A DNA stretch of 64,000 nucleotides. It comes from Celoporthe dispersa. Its lineage: Eukaryota; Ascomycota; Sordariomycetes; Diaporthales; Cryphonectriaceae. The position numbers and the translations under genes were made by a program. Shown here piece after piece: positions 24,925 through 36,600 of this stretch; the first letter of the stretch is position 1; every line of letters starts with the position of its first letter. The notes beneath the pieces are model-generated. The model was not told the origin of the DNA, searched no databases, and saw only the letters and a program-made list of their open reading frames with translations. The stretch is from positions 2,480,001 through 2,544,000 of the forward strand of contig WAID01000003.1 in assembly GCA_016584495.1 (NCBI GenBank), written 5' to 3'.

Positions 24925-26502
24925 AGAGACAAGGTTGACTGGATCACAAATCTCGTCGGTGCATCTTGTGTGTTTGTCGCGACATCATGAAGCTTTGATC
25001 GTCTGTATGACGGGTGGGAGGAGCTCTTTCTCTCTCTCTCTCTCTCTCTACACTAGTTTGCGCCATGGAAGGAACGAGAGGAGAGGGGCCCATGCCCTGT
25101 GAGGCTGTCCACCTAGGGAGGGCAGGTGCCTTCGAAGGAGGCACCCCACGGGCCAGTGCCTAGCCAGCCCTCGCACAGTCTGCCTCTAGATGTGATACCC
25201 AGCGGCCTCTTTCGGGCATGAGTCTCTTTCTCTCACTCACATACACACACTCTCTCTCTCATTCCCGCTTTCCGTCTACCACGGCTCTTTACGGATGGGA
25301 AAACACTCATCACGAACTGCTCACACTCACCTTGAACTGACCACCTGACAGGACACAGAGCAACGACGCGTGAGGGCTGGAACTCACCGTTCAAGTCCAA
25401 TCCTTTGTCGCCCTCGCTTTAAGTGGCTGCAGACATTACCCCAGCACTGCTAGCTCCAGGTATGAACCTGAAGCCCTCGTCCCTCGTCCCTCGTCCGTCG
25501 TCCGACATAAGCTTCCATCATAGCCCGCACTTCTGCCAGGCCGCTCTATCAAGATACCACGCCATCACCCTGGACGGGTAAGCATCAAGGTTTGTCTCAA
25601 CGGACAGAGTTAGTGCTGGTCACAGGGAAACCTAGGGGAAAAGCACAGTGGTCGGCTTGTCCGGGATGACCTCCAAGGCCTCTCCAACACAACGGACGGA
25701 ACCTACCTCCGTACAACACTGGAGGCCGTCCTGCCCGACAATCACGCAGAGCCATCGCTCCCTAAAGACACCTTGACAGCAACCTGGGACGGCAGAGAAC
25801 CCGTTCGGCGGCGGCGGGCCGGGCAAAAATACCAAAGGAAGGAAGCCTGCAGCCCTCAGACCATCCCCTCCCCGGCCCGTCATATCGAGTGACCCTGCGT
25901 CACTTGCTTGTCCTCCTGTGCGGGAACCATTGGCTTCTCTTCTATTCTGGTAATAATGTCTCACGTTCAGACCTTCGAAGAAGCTTCCATCGAAGGCCAG
26001 CATCAGTGGATCATCGTTCCATATACCGAACCCGGCCGTTTCGTCTTTGTGGGACGACTGAGACATCACTCAGCGCTATGGCCCGGCCACCGTTGTGCTC
26101 GAAAGTGGCTCGTCATACCAGGTCGACTTTCCGCAACCGTCGGGTCTATGTCCCGTGAGAGCTGCCAAGAGCTTTCTCCCCCTGCCTGCACGTTGCTGGC
26201 ACACGAGAGGGAGGAGGGGAGAGGATGTTGGTGCCTAGCCTGGTGAAAGGCAAGTCGAGTGTGCAAAATGTGATCGAGATGAGGTGTTAGGACTCGAGAC
26301 AATATATCACCCTCTCTCGACAACATGGCACTTGTGTGTATCTTGCGCAAGTCACCTCTGGTTGACTCCCAGCTTGAGATCATCATCAGCCACTCTTTAT
26401 GAATCTCTCAGGAAAAGGGGTCTGACTTTACCGCTCGTTGCTTGTCCCACTCCTGAATCTGAGGCGGCCAGCGAGGTCTGCCAGTAACGCACACAAGAGA
26501 CC
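24925..26502. other. Intergenic region
   Basis: No supported gene. CT dinucleotides at about 25029-25049 and 25246-25260, and short CGTCC-type direct repeats at 25479-25505 (TCGTCCC three times, then CGTCCGTCGTCCG). Confidence 0.6.
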
Positions 26503-27891
26503 ATGGAGGAGTCGTCGTCGTCCTCCTCCTCCTCCTCTGAGGATAACAGCAACGCCATGCGGCCATGGCTCGTCAGCGTCGTCTCGTCGATGGCGATTCT
26601 GGCCACTCTATTTGTCGGTTTCCGTTTCGTCAGTAGACGACTGACGCACCAGAACCTGTGGTGGGATGACTGGGTCATCCTCCTCTCCATGGTACATAAA
26701 TATCCCAAGTCCATGCTTATATCAAGATCTCCAGATACCTGACCATTCTCTCCGTCTCTCTGTGTCTACAGTTCTGGAACCTCCTCTGCTTCGGCTTCTT
26801 CATCTCAGCCATGTACTCCCAGGGCCTCGGCTTCCACGTCCTGCAGGTCCAGCTCGACCACATCGTCCGGATGGCCCAGCTCCTCCTCGCCGCCGAGATC
26901 ATGTACGCCTGGAACCTATGCCTGACCAAGATCTCGGTCCTCCTCCTGTTCTCCAGGGTGTTTCGGGCCCTGTCGCCTCGTTCCAGAGCCTACCTCTGGG
27001 CCACCGGCTCCTTCGTCGTCGCCTGGGCCGTCACCGCCACCTTCATCTACCTGTTCCTGTGCGTGCCCGTGCAAAAGATCTGGAACCCGAGCCTGCCCGG
27101 CACCTGCATGGACCAGACCATCACGTGGATCGTGAACATGATCTCCACGGTCGTCACGGATCTGGCGGTCCTCCTGTTCCCCATACCGCAGATCTGGAGC
27201 TTAACGTTCAGGCCGATCGAGAAGGCTGCCCTGGCCATTGTTTTTGCGCAAGGACTGTTGTAAGTCGCCTGTCATCTTGGTCTTTCCTCTCCGACCCGTG
27301 GAGTGAACCACACTAACAGCCCTCCTTTTTTTCTTTCTCATCTTTCTTCTTCCTGCCAGTGTCGTCTTCACCTCAGCGTATCGCTTCAGGGTGCTCTTCA
27401 CATACACCATGTCCGACCCGACCTACTCTCTGTCGCCCGTCGTGGCCTGGACAGAGATCGAGATCGCCGCGGGCATGATAGCCGCCTGTCTACCGGCGCT
27501 GAGTCCCATTGTCATCCCCTTCCTCACCCGTGACAGGACACCAGATGCAAAGAAGGATGATCCCAACAACCTGGTCCTCCGCGGCGAACAGCACCCCAAG
27601 CACAAGGACGGCTGGTGGCGCGTCAAGAAGCTCCCTGCTGACGGCGGGGCGCGGGCTGCCCCGGGGTTTACGACGCCGCCCAAGCTCGCCTCCAAACCGG
27701 ACGCGTGGGAGTGGGGACAGAACATGGAGAGGGCAACGCGGCAGAGCGAGCTGTGCGTTGTGGAGAGCGAGGTCGTCAGCTCAGGGAGGAGGTGCACGCC
27801 GGACGGAGGTGAGGAGGGTGATTTCCCCGAGAATGGCATATGTATCACGACAGAGTTTAGAAGGTGGAGTGTAGCAGCACCAATGCCATAA
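26503..27891 (+). CDS. PTH11-like integral membrane receptor (fungal rhodopsin domain), second copy
   Basis: Exons 26503-26691, 26772-27259 and 27360-27891 give 402 aa with an intact frame. After a Ser/Glu-rich N-terminus the seven-helix core shows the family landmarks: FRFVSRRLTHQNLWWDDW, LLFSRVFRAL, FLCVPVQKIWNPSLPGTC, DLAVLLFPIPQIWSLTF and FTSAYRFRVLF, then WTEIEIAAGMIAACLPALSP. A charged C-terminal tail of about 120 residues with KHKDGWWRVKKL follows. No CFEM domain. It is related to, but clearly diverged from, the receptor at 5.4 kb, with different intron positions, so it is not a recent tandem duplicate. Likely a plasma-membrane sensor; ligand unknown. Confidence 0.9.
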
Positions 27892-28029
27892 CTTTTAGTA
27901 ACACCACGCGACAAGATTCATGAGCCTCTCTGTTCAAGATTATATATAATAAAATAAAAAAGACTACCGCCACCTTGATGGATGTACACTCACTGATGTT
28001 TCCTACACCATGAAGCGAGCGAGACATGT

Positions 28030-29915
28030 TCAGACCCTCGGCCCGCCAAACCCAGCAGCAAGGACCACCTCCTTTGGCCTCTGCTCCTTCGCCTGCTCAA
28101 AAGCATCCACAACCCTCAGCCCGGCGCGGTCTTGTCTGACCTCCACGGCCCCCCAGTTCTGCTCCCTGGACCGCCTTGGTCCTGCCCCCCGCACCACCTC
28201 CTCGCGGCCCTCCCACACGCCCATATCGTCCAGCAGGACCTCCACGACCCGCGCGGACCCTACTACCCGCCCCGTCGCACCCGGCGGCGCATAGAGGGCC
28301 TCGGCATCTGCCTTCGTCCTCGGCAGCGTGGTGCACAGCAGGTGCATGTCGAGCATCTGGGAGAAGATGAGCCCGAAGGAGGGCTTGTTGCGGCGGCGTG
28401 AGTGCTGCGGCGGGTCGTACGGGTATGCCGAGCTGGGTCTGGAGACGGGTAGGGGGGCTTGGTCAAAGATGGAGCACAAGGTTGGGTCGAGGGCCCTGCC
28501 GGGCGCCGCTGGTCCGTGGCCGGGCGGATCTCTTGTCGGGCGTTCAGGCTCCTCGGGCTCTTCTGGGTACTGTGGATCCTCGTCTTCTGCTTCTTGTTCT
28601 TCTTCGTCATCCTCGTCTGGGGCCGCGGCTGCGCTGGCGCCTGAGGATGTGGTGGAGTTGAGGATCATGATGAGGGGCCCGCCGTGCTCAGGGGATCGGC
28701 TGATGTAGCGGAGGTGTGATGAAACGAGCTGGACCATCTCGTGGGCTGTGTTTCGTTGGCGCTGGATGAAGAGGGAGTGAAGGAGGTCCGACATGTGTGT
28801 GATGAGGATCATGTCTGGGCGTGTCGGTTCTTCTTCTCCTCTCTCGACAGGGGCAGGTCTCTCCAATGTAGCAGGGCGCGTCTTTTTGTTTGCATGATCC
28901 GCAGTCTCGTCGCCGCCGCCGTCGTCGCCATCGTCCAAAGCCTTAGGATCCTCGAACGTCGCAGCAGTGCTCGTCTGTCTGTCCTGCACCCCAGCAGACA
29001 CATCAACAGTCTCGACAGAAGCCCCCGGCGACACCCTCTCGGGCTCCCGCGGAGACGACAACAGGTCCACCTCCTCCCTGACTGTCCGGTATCTCTTCCC
29101 TCTGGCCAGGCGGTGTCCCCCGGGGCAGCCACTCCGCCGCCCGCTGTTGTCCAGTGTCCGGAGCCTCCCAGGGAGGCGTGTCGGGCAAGGCGCTGGGCGG
29201 GTCCGACAACGGGCTGGAGGGCGTGTCGTCGTCTCGGGCAGCCGATCTCTTTTCCTCTCCGTCCTCCTCCGTGGCCGTCGACATGGCCTCGTCCATCGTA
29301 GCACGCTGGAACTCGTCGTCGGCTGTGCTCCTCCGCTGGCTGGAAGGCGGCTCCTGCTCCTCCTCACCGTCGACCTCCTCCTGGCTGGGCGGCGGCGGCG
29401 GCTGGTGGTCCAGCTCGCCCAGCACCTCCCCACAGGCCAATGATATCAAACACCCTCGAGATGGCCACCCTCTCCAGGCACTCCCTCGAGAGCGAGCCCG
29501 TCTCGGCCCCCTCCAGTCCCAGCGCCGCCACCTGCCCCGCCAGCACAGCCCTCAGCTCGCCCACGACCGTCATCACCGCCGCCGCAGTGATGATCATCAC
29601 CCTCGGCCTCCTCCCCTTCGCCGCCCTATCCGCCCTCCTCGCCAGCAGACACCTCACCAGCGTCTGCAGCCCAAGGACCAGCCCGCAGTGCTCGTCCTCC
29701 GCGCTGACGCCCACCACACAGCCCCGCTCGAACCCGCCCCCCACAAGCACGCTCTCGTCGATCTCCTGACACCCTGTCGAGAGGTTGCCGCGTCCTTGGT
29801 CCCAGAGGGCATCCCTGCGTCTGGCCTCGGTTTCGAACAGGGTTGCACCTGAGATTGCCTCCTGGGGGAAATGGGAGGATGTCTGGCTCGGCCTGGGAGG
29901 GCTCGTAGTATCCAT
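28030..29915 (-). CDS. Rad51/RecA-like DNA recombination protein, two frame breaks
   Basis: A single exon that makes 627 aa when two surplus bases are ignored. The N-terminal part, ALWDQGRGNLSTGCQEIDE followed by VGGGFERGCVVGVSAEDE, is the family start of Rad51-like C-terminal-domain proteins. Further on come RPRVMIITAAAVM, SRVFDIIGLW, EVLGEL, a long acidic low-complexity insert, a Walker-B-like PLIMILNST, and a C-terminal NKPSFGLIFSQMLDMHLLCT with RVVEVLLDDMGVW. The usual Walker A G-x4-G-K-T is degraded to GVSAEDEH with no lysine, so ATP binding is doubtful; it may be a structural paralogue. Frame steps of +1 occur in CCCC (29428-29431, inside GLW/EVLGEL) and CCC (29076-29078, before EEVDLLSSP). 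Both restore family sequence. Confidence 0.72.
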
Positions 29916-31210
29916 CTTGTTCCTTGTGGGGTCCGATGTGATGGATATCAGTCCTTACTTCTATCAGAGGGGTGGTGGGAGGCAAGAAGGTAGATACTAA
30001 ACAGAAAGAGAGAAGGAGAGAGAGAGAGAGAAAGAGAGAGGGGCCGATGATAGTTGTGGAGAGGCATCACCAGAAAGAAAGAGATGCAAACCCTCTCGCA
30101 GCTTGAGAACATGTCCCGACACAGCCCGAGTCAAAGGTTGGTTTCCTGGTCCAGATCAGCCCATGATGGTTAATGCAGGAAGAGGTGGAGGGCTTCAGCA
30201 GTCGTGCTGTCGCTGTCTGGAAGACAAACAAGAGCTTGATGCCCTCAGTGATCAAGCCGCTAACAAAAATGCACGAGGTAGGCAAGCGGGCCACCTCCCC
30301 GTTTAGGGCCTATTGTGGTAGCTATACTGTCTGGGTTCTGCGCACTTAGGCCCTGTACCACAGCACTGAGCCGCTAGGCAAAGGTACCAAAATCAACAGT
30401 CAGCAAGCAGCGCCCACTGCTTTTTCTGCAGACATGCTTAACAATTGCCCTGAATTGAATCTGACAAGGAAAATGTGTGTCTATCGCATTAGGCATAGCA
30501 ATTCACAAACAAGTATTATTTCCACATCTCGTCCCACCTGGCATCTCAATCCTCTCTGGCGCTCAGAAAGAGAGGGCCTTCTCGTCCCGCAAGGACTTGC
30601 TTGGACGCTCATTATTTGGCAGGTCCCAACCCATAGCCAGTCTGTCAGCCCTCCAGCTGGTCCCCGGTCCTGTGCCCTACCCTGCCCTGCCCTGGCCCCT
30701 TTTTTGCTTGCATAGTCCATCTCATAGCTGTTCCATGTCATGATGGGCCACGGGCTTGTCTGCCAACAGCCTGTCTGTAGGCAACAGCTGGTTCCTCCTT
30801 CCCTTTCCTTCCCCCAGACGCCCAGAGCGGTAACAGATAGGCACCTAGCAGACTTCTGAAAATGCCTATTCCAACCAGTAGCTCAAAGAAAAATGTTCAA
30901 GATTTTGCTGATGGTCCACCATGAAGACTCCCTTTCCAATGTGTCAGGTCATGGCTGTGATGCAAGTAGCCTTAGACGTGGACAGTTATCGTGTTGGGTA
31001 AACATGGTTGGCATCATCATGGCACATGCGTCATGTGTTCTCTCACTGCAAGCGGATCCCTCGAGGATGATAGTGATCACTGGGCATGGAGCCCCCTTCC
31101 TGATCGATATCTCATCCTTGAGAAATTCCCTGGTAGCGAGGCGGCAGCAGGCATTTCTCCAAATCACCAGAGAAATGCGCTCTCGTCAAGAGAGAGTGGT
31201 GTCCGCCTGT
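29916..31210. other. Intergenic region
   Basis: Promoter side of the Rad51-like gene and 3' side of Pal1. A GA-rich run at about 30003-30040. No supported gene. Confidence 0.6.
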
Positions 31211-33648
31211 CTACTCTGCATTTCCGGGGTCTCTGTCGGCAGGGCGCGATCGGGGTCCTCCCTTCAGGCTCTTCATGCGGCCGAGGAGGCCAGTCTTCGG
31301 CTTGGGCTGGTCGCCCAGCGCATCCGTCGTGGCGCGTCGCTCGAGCCCGCCGGGCAGCGGGGGCGAGGTCGGGCCGTTGCTGTTCATCTTCTTGACCGAG
31401 AGCTCCTCCTCGCCGTCCTTGCCTGGCTCGTACTCGGCGAAGAAAGGGTTGTTCTCACCACCACGGGGGCTCGAGACGCTACCGCCAGAGGGACGGTCGC
31501 GGTAGTACGCGCCCTCGGGGTTGGTCATGCGACCAGAGGCGCCAAAGCCCTCGCGCGGGGGCCGGTTCATGCCCCGGATGCGCTGCGCCAGGGACTTCTT
31601 CCGCTGCAGTCCTCCGTCCTGGCTCTGGGCGCTCTCCTGCTGTGCCTTCTCCACGGCAGCCTTGGCAGCCGGCGTGCCCTCGAGGAAGGTCGAGCTGCCG
31701 AGGCCGACGGTCTCGTCGCCGTGGATCATGGACGCGCGGTCGTGAGGGTTGAAGAGCGCCACGTCCTTCTTAGAGGGTGGCGCGACGGAGATGCCGTAGT
31801 CGGCGAATGCCTCATCGGTCGCCCTGCCCATGAACGTAGAGTGGTCGGCCCGGGCGTTGACAGGGCCGGAGCCACCAATAGACATGTTGGCAGAATCCTT
31901 GGCAAAGGCCTCGAGGGGGGAGTTCTTCTTCTTCTTGCTGAAGACGGCATCGTAGGGCCCGGCGTGGTGGACTGGGAGAGGGAGGCCGCGTTAGCTCGTC
32001 GCGTTCAAAAGGGGGGGGGAAGGGGGGCTGGGGCTCGCAGACTTACCCAGAGAGGCGCCGAACGGGTTGGTCTCGTCCAGCTTGTCGATCAGGTCGTGGT
32101 CCCTGTGGGGTCTGGCCTTGCTGGACTTTCCGTCGCGGTGTCTGCGTTCGTGCTCTCGACGCTTCTTCTTCTCTTCCTCGGTCAGCGGCCTCCCAGGACC
32201 GCGCGAAGGCCGTCCAGCCCCGGACGCCATACGACGCGGTGGCGATTCTGGGCCCCGAGGGCCGCTGCCGCGCGTTCGGTGACCTGGTGGAGGGGGCCCT
32301 CGGCGGCCAGGGAGGGGCGCCATTCTCGCCTCGAGGCGGTGGGGGTCGGCGGTTCGCCTGGGGCGACTGAGGAGAGCGGTTGGGGCTCTTGCCCTTGTCC
32401 TTATCGTCGATGTTGAGGCTTGCCTGGGTGCAGGGTGAGATCTCGTTAGTGATGGTGATGCCCAGGTCGGGCGCAGGTGCGTGCTGGTGCTGCTGCTGCT
32501 CCCTTGACAGGACACAGAGAAGTCCCATCATCGCCAGGCTCCTTTTTTCTTTTTTTTTGGTGTGCAGAGGGCAACATACAAAGAGGTCCTCGGTAGCAGA
32601 GGTGGTGGTAGGGGTGGTGGTATTGTCCTTCTCGTCAGCCATTGTGATCAGGGGCGGTGGTTGTGCAAGTGTTCTTGTTGTTGTTGTTGTTGTTGCTGCT
32701 GCTGCTGCTGCTGGTGGGCTGGCAGGCTTCTGCGACGGATCAAGAAAGGGGTTGTTGGAAATAGGCCGAGCAGGTTGTGTCTGGGTCTGCGAGGAGGGGT
32801 CGTCAAAAGGGGACGAAGGGCTCTTGGGCAGCGGCGATCCTGCTCGGTTGCGAAAGGGGTTGTTGGAGGAGAGGTTGATGGAGAGACCAGGCGAGGGCTG
32901 GTCGTCTAGAAATGCAAGAAAAGGAAAACAAGATGTTTAGTTAGCAATCCGGTCTCTGGTGGGTTGATTGGGGTCAGGAACGCAAACGGTGGGTTGCAAT
33001 GCAAATGCAAATGACGACTGTGATAGGGGACATGAAACAGCAATCTCCTTGCCACCGCGGGTTGAGCGTTATGAGTGGACCCAGCCGTCCCCCCATCAAC
33101 ACTGAACCCAGCACGGGCAGCGCCTGCTGTCAATGCTGCCGCCAGGGCGCGTGTGTCTGGCTAGAGTGCCAGTGCCACCCCCACCACACCCCCGTCTCTT
33201 ATTTCTTTTTTCTCTTTCTTGTTTTGATGCAACAATAAAAAAATAAAATAAAGTAAAAAAAGATAAAAAAAGGACAAGCCAGGCCCATTGGTTGGGACCG
33301 GGCGTGCCCAGCCGGGCAGAAAGAACCCACACACGACCTGAAAACCAAGTCCCTGTGACTTCATCTCTGCAGAAGAAAGAAAAAAAAAAAGGGGGGGCGG
33401 AGGGGGGAGGTGGGAAGCACAAGCAAAAACTGGGAAGCTGGCAGGGGGGAATTTCGTGCTGGCTATCGGCAATATCCAGAATGCGCAGAGCTGCAACTGG
33501 CACCACTCATACACACAGATACACAGACACCAGCGCCACGCCCACACCCACACACACACACATGTGCACAAAACAAGAAAGCAAGATCGCTGTTATCGGG
33601 CAGGGGTTGTTGATGCATACCTAGTAGCTGTGGTTGGGCAGCAGCCAT
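31211..33648 (-). CDS. pal1: Pal1 cell-morphology/endocytic protein, one frame break
   Basis: Minus-strand exons 33648-33621, 32905-32580, about 32498-32047 and 31971-31211, near 521 aa. The Pal1 signature is clear: EHERRHRDGKSSKARPHRDHDLIDKLDETNPFG, then VHHAGPYDAVFSKKKKNSPLEAFAKDS and ADHSTFMGRATDEAFADYG. Pal1 family proteins associate with cortical endocytic sites and help set cell shape in yeasts. Four NPF tripeptides (NNPFR, NNPFL, TNPFG, NNPFF) suit binding to EH-domain endocytic adaptors. The first exon encodes only nine residues (MAAAQPQLL) and is followed by a 715-bp intron. The second acceptor (after GGGAG) is uncertain; reading through the 81-bp intron also keeps frame. A +1 step lies at about 32292-32299, a GGGGGCCC run in a Pro-rich stretch. 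Confidence 0.85.
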
Positions 33649-36600
33649 TTTTGTCTCCAGGCTTAGGTCGATCTGGGAGGGATGCTGGAGGGGCAGACAG
33701 TGGATAGTTGCGCGTCCTTCTTGAGGATCGTTTCAGGGGCTGTCCCGCTTCGCCGATGATCAAATACCACTAGAAACCCAAGGACGCGTCCGGATTCAAT
33801 GCTCAGGCCTAGGCTTCGGGTCGACTTAGGCCAGACACAACACAGCGCTTGACTCGGCCACCAGATGGAACTTCTCCCGACACGTCAGTACCGTTCGCGG
33901 TGATGCGGCGTGTGTGGTACAGGCGTAGTCGCCACTGAGAGAGAGAGCGTTCGAAGTCTTGGGGACACTCGGCGACAAGTCTTCTCGAGCCGTCCGTCAG
34001 TCGCGCGCTCGCTGATTGAAGTCACGCTAACAACCTCTCTCTCTCTCTCTCTCGATCGACCAAGATCAGGCCAGATCAGCTCAGGTCAAAAGGGCAGTTG
34101 CTGGCTGTTTGAAAATCAGGGCGCAGCACGTCTGTCAAGTCGTCCGTCCCGCTCGCGTTAACGTTTTTGGGGGTGGTTCGAGCTGGTGACTCCCTGGCAC
34201 GGGATATCGTCCACGACAGAGGGGGCGTGTGTTGATCCGGTGTGGGAGCAGGTGGGCGACGGTGGTCCCGGGGAGAATGACCCGTTCAAATACAGGATCT
34301 TGTGCTCGGAGGGACGGGACGGTTCGGTTCAATTCCTCCTGGAGTTCTCTTTTCCCCTGTGGTTACGTTCCGCTTCAGCCGCCTTTGGGTCCTGGAGGGG
34401 GGATGCGGTGCAACGTGACGTGGGCAAGCTTCGTCGGGTCGGTGATCGCTGTAGGCTCAGGAGAGCCAGGTGCAGCAGTGCGGCAGCGCGATCGAGGATC
34501 CGAAGGCCGTGGTGTTCCGCGCTCGTGTTGGGTGTGCAGGCTCAGGACACGAGAAGGATCTGCTGGAGGAGAAGTGGTCGGGCTGTGGCTTGCAATCGCT
34601 GGAGGAAAGGCCGCTGAGGTGTGGTCTAATAAGAGATTGAGGAGCGCACTACCGGGGCCGGAGACTTGGGGTCCGGGTCGGAAGAACCTGGCGTGGATAC
34701 TCTGGCTCTCTGAAGCACTTGTAGGTCCTGGATGGCGGCAGAGGGGGGAGCACAGCTCAAAAGTGCCCCCGGATGGGCCAGACAGTGTGGGAATGACGTT
34801 GAGGAGTTGCAGGCGCTGTCGGAACTCGGATTTGATTGCTTGATCCACCACTCATAAGCCTTTTTTTTTGGGGGGGGGGGGGATTGGGGGACAAGGGCCC
34901 TCGCTATTTCGCTGCTCTTTGGGTATCGCTGGGCTGGGAGTGTGAAGGTAAAAAGTTGGGAAATGGCACAGAAACCAGGAGTGGCAGTGCCAAGGCAAAG
35001 AGGGAGAGCAAGGTAGACCAGGATCGCTTGATGACAGCGCTCCGGAACAGAGATCGTACGGTGTATTCCTCGATGCCGGCCAGGGTAGACCGGAGGTGAG
35101 CTGACTGGGTCCTGGTTCAGCCCGTCGAGTAAGACCAAGCAAGGAGGGGGGGGAGGGGGAAGTATGGAGCCTATCCTGTGGTAAATCTTCTCGCAATTAT
35201 ACAAGCAATGCCGTGCCGTCAAGCGGAGAACGACAGGTGGTGGTAGGGATTATCACGGCTGGGCTGAGCAGAACGATCGATCCATCAAAAAGAGAAAGAA
35301 TTGCTTGTTGTGTGGGAAATCCGGGGCGGCTGAGGAAAAGAGGAGGATGTGGTCCTTGGAGGGGGGAAAGAGGGAGGGAGAGGGAGGGAGGGAGGGAAGG
35401 AGGTAGAGAATTCCACAGCCGAGACTGGCTGACGTTTTGATGAGCTGTGTGCATGCAGGATTACATACGAAAGGGTACTCACTAGTACATGTATGTGCCA
35501 GGTGCCTTCTCTGCCACTGCTATGAACCCTCCAACTCAACTCGTAATTGTCCTTTGCTGTCCTGTCCTGTAGAAGCCCAGGAGCCCTGTCCTTCCTTCCT
35601 TCCCCTTCTTTTCTTCTCACTGTGCGAGGGGTCCCTCCCTCTTTCAACGCCTAAAGACGCTATCTTCACCTTCTGCCGACCACAGTGGGTCCTCCTGCAG
35701 GGTCTCTCCAACCTCATCCTCTGCCCTCGTCCAGGCCAGCTTTGTCTTGACTGCCCATACTGTGCCCTGTATTTTACAGCAGGGGACACCAGTGCAGGCC
35801 ATGTGTGCCCCTGAGGCTAAGGAGTGACAGCCTGGAAGGAACCAAGCTACCGTGCTGTTAGTACCTACAGTGGCCAGGGAGGAGCAGCGGTGGTGCCTGA
35901 CTAAGTAGGTACCTGCTATAACACAGGGCAGCAGAGTGTCGCACCCTCTCCCGACCAGCACTACGGTAGCTCCATGGATGAAGTTGGTATAGCGCCAGCA
36001 GAGGAGAGACGAGGATGGCCTGCCCAATAATCTAGGCGATCAACAAAGGCGATCATCCAAAGCGCAGATCTCCCTGCCTGTGCGGCCTTTTTTTTCTTCT
36101 TTCTCTTGTGTGTGTGTGTGTATGTTTTTATGGCTTTATTTTTTACCTTTTTATTCCTTTTTGGAGAACTACAGAGCAGCGTAGTAGTAGTATGGCGACA
36201 TCTCTCTGCAGTACAGGAAATTAGGAGCAGCAGTGTTTCTCCTACAAACCTTTGGCCCACCACCAGAACAAGCTTGGGTGATCTACAGCCTCAACAAACC
36301 CAACCCCCCCCCCCACCGGGCCCTTTCCGGGTTCCCTCCCAGCCATGCTTGACAGAGCACATGTTCAATCCTGCTGACGCTTAGCAGCTTTCAGGGTCAT
36401 AGCTGCCACAGGCATTCCATTGATCCTGTCCTCATTCAGTCGCAATCTAATTTCAAAATCACACCAAGTCTCGCCAATGGATTTCACGCAAGGCCAGCCA
36501 ATCTTTGCAGTCCGTTCATCCATCCGCCTGCAGCAGATACCACAGTAATTACAATCCCTACAGCCCTCTGGGCACCAGAGGGAAGGGGGCCCAAGATCAA

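Noticed and set aside
30893..32416. 507-codon plus-strand frame
   Set aside because: Lies opposite Pal1 exons whose family motifs are unmistakable on the minus strand.
34229..35222. Overlapping long frames between Pal1 and the small secreted gene
   Set aside because: Frames occur in both directions without motif, start context or codon bias.
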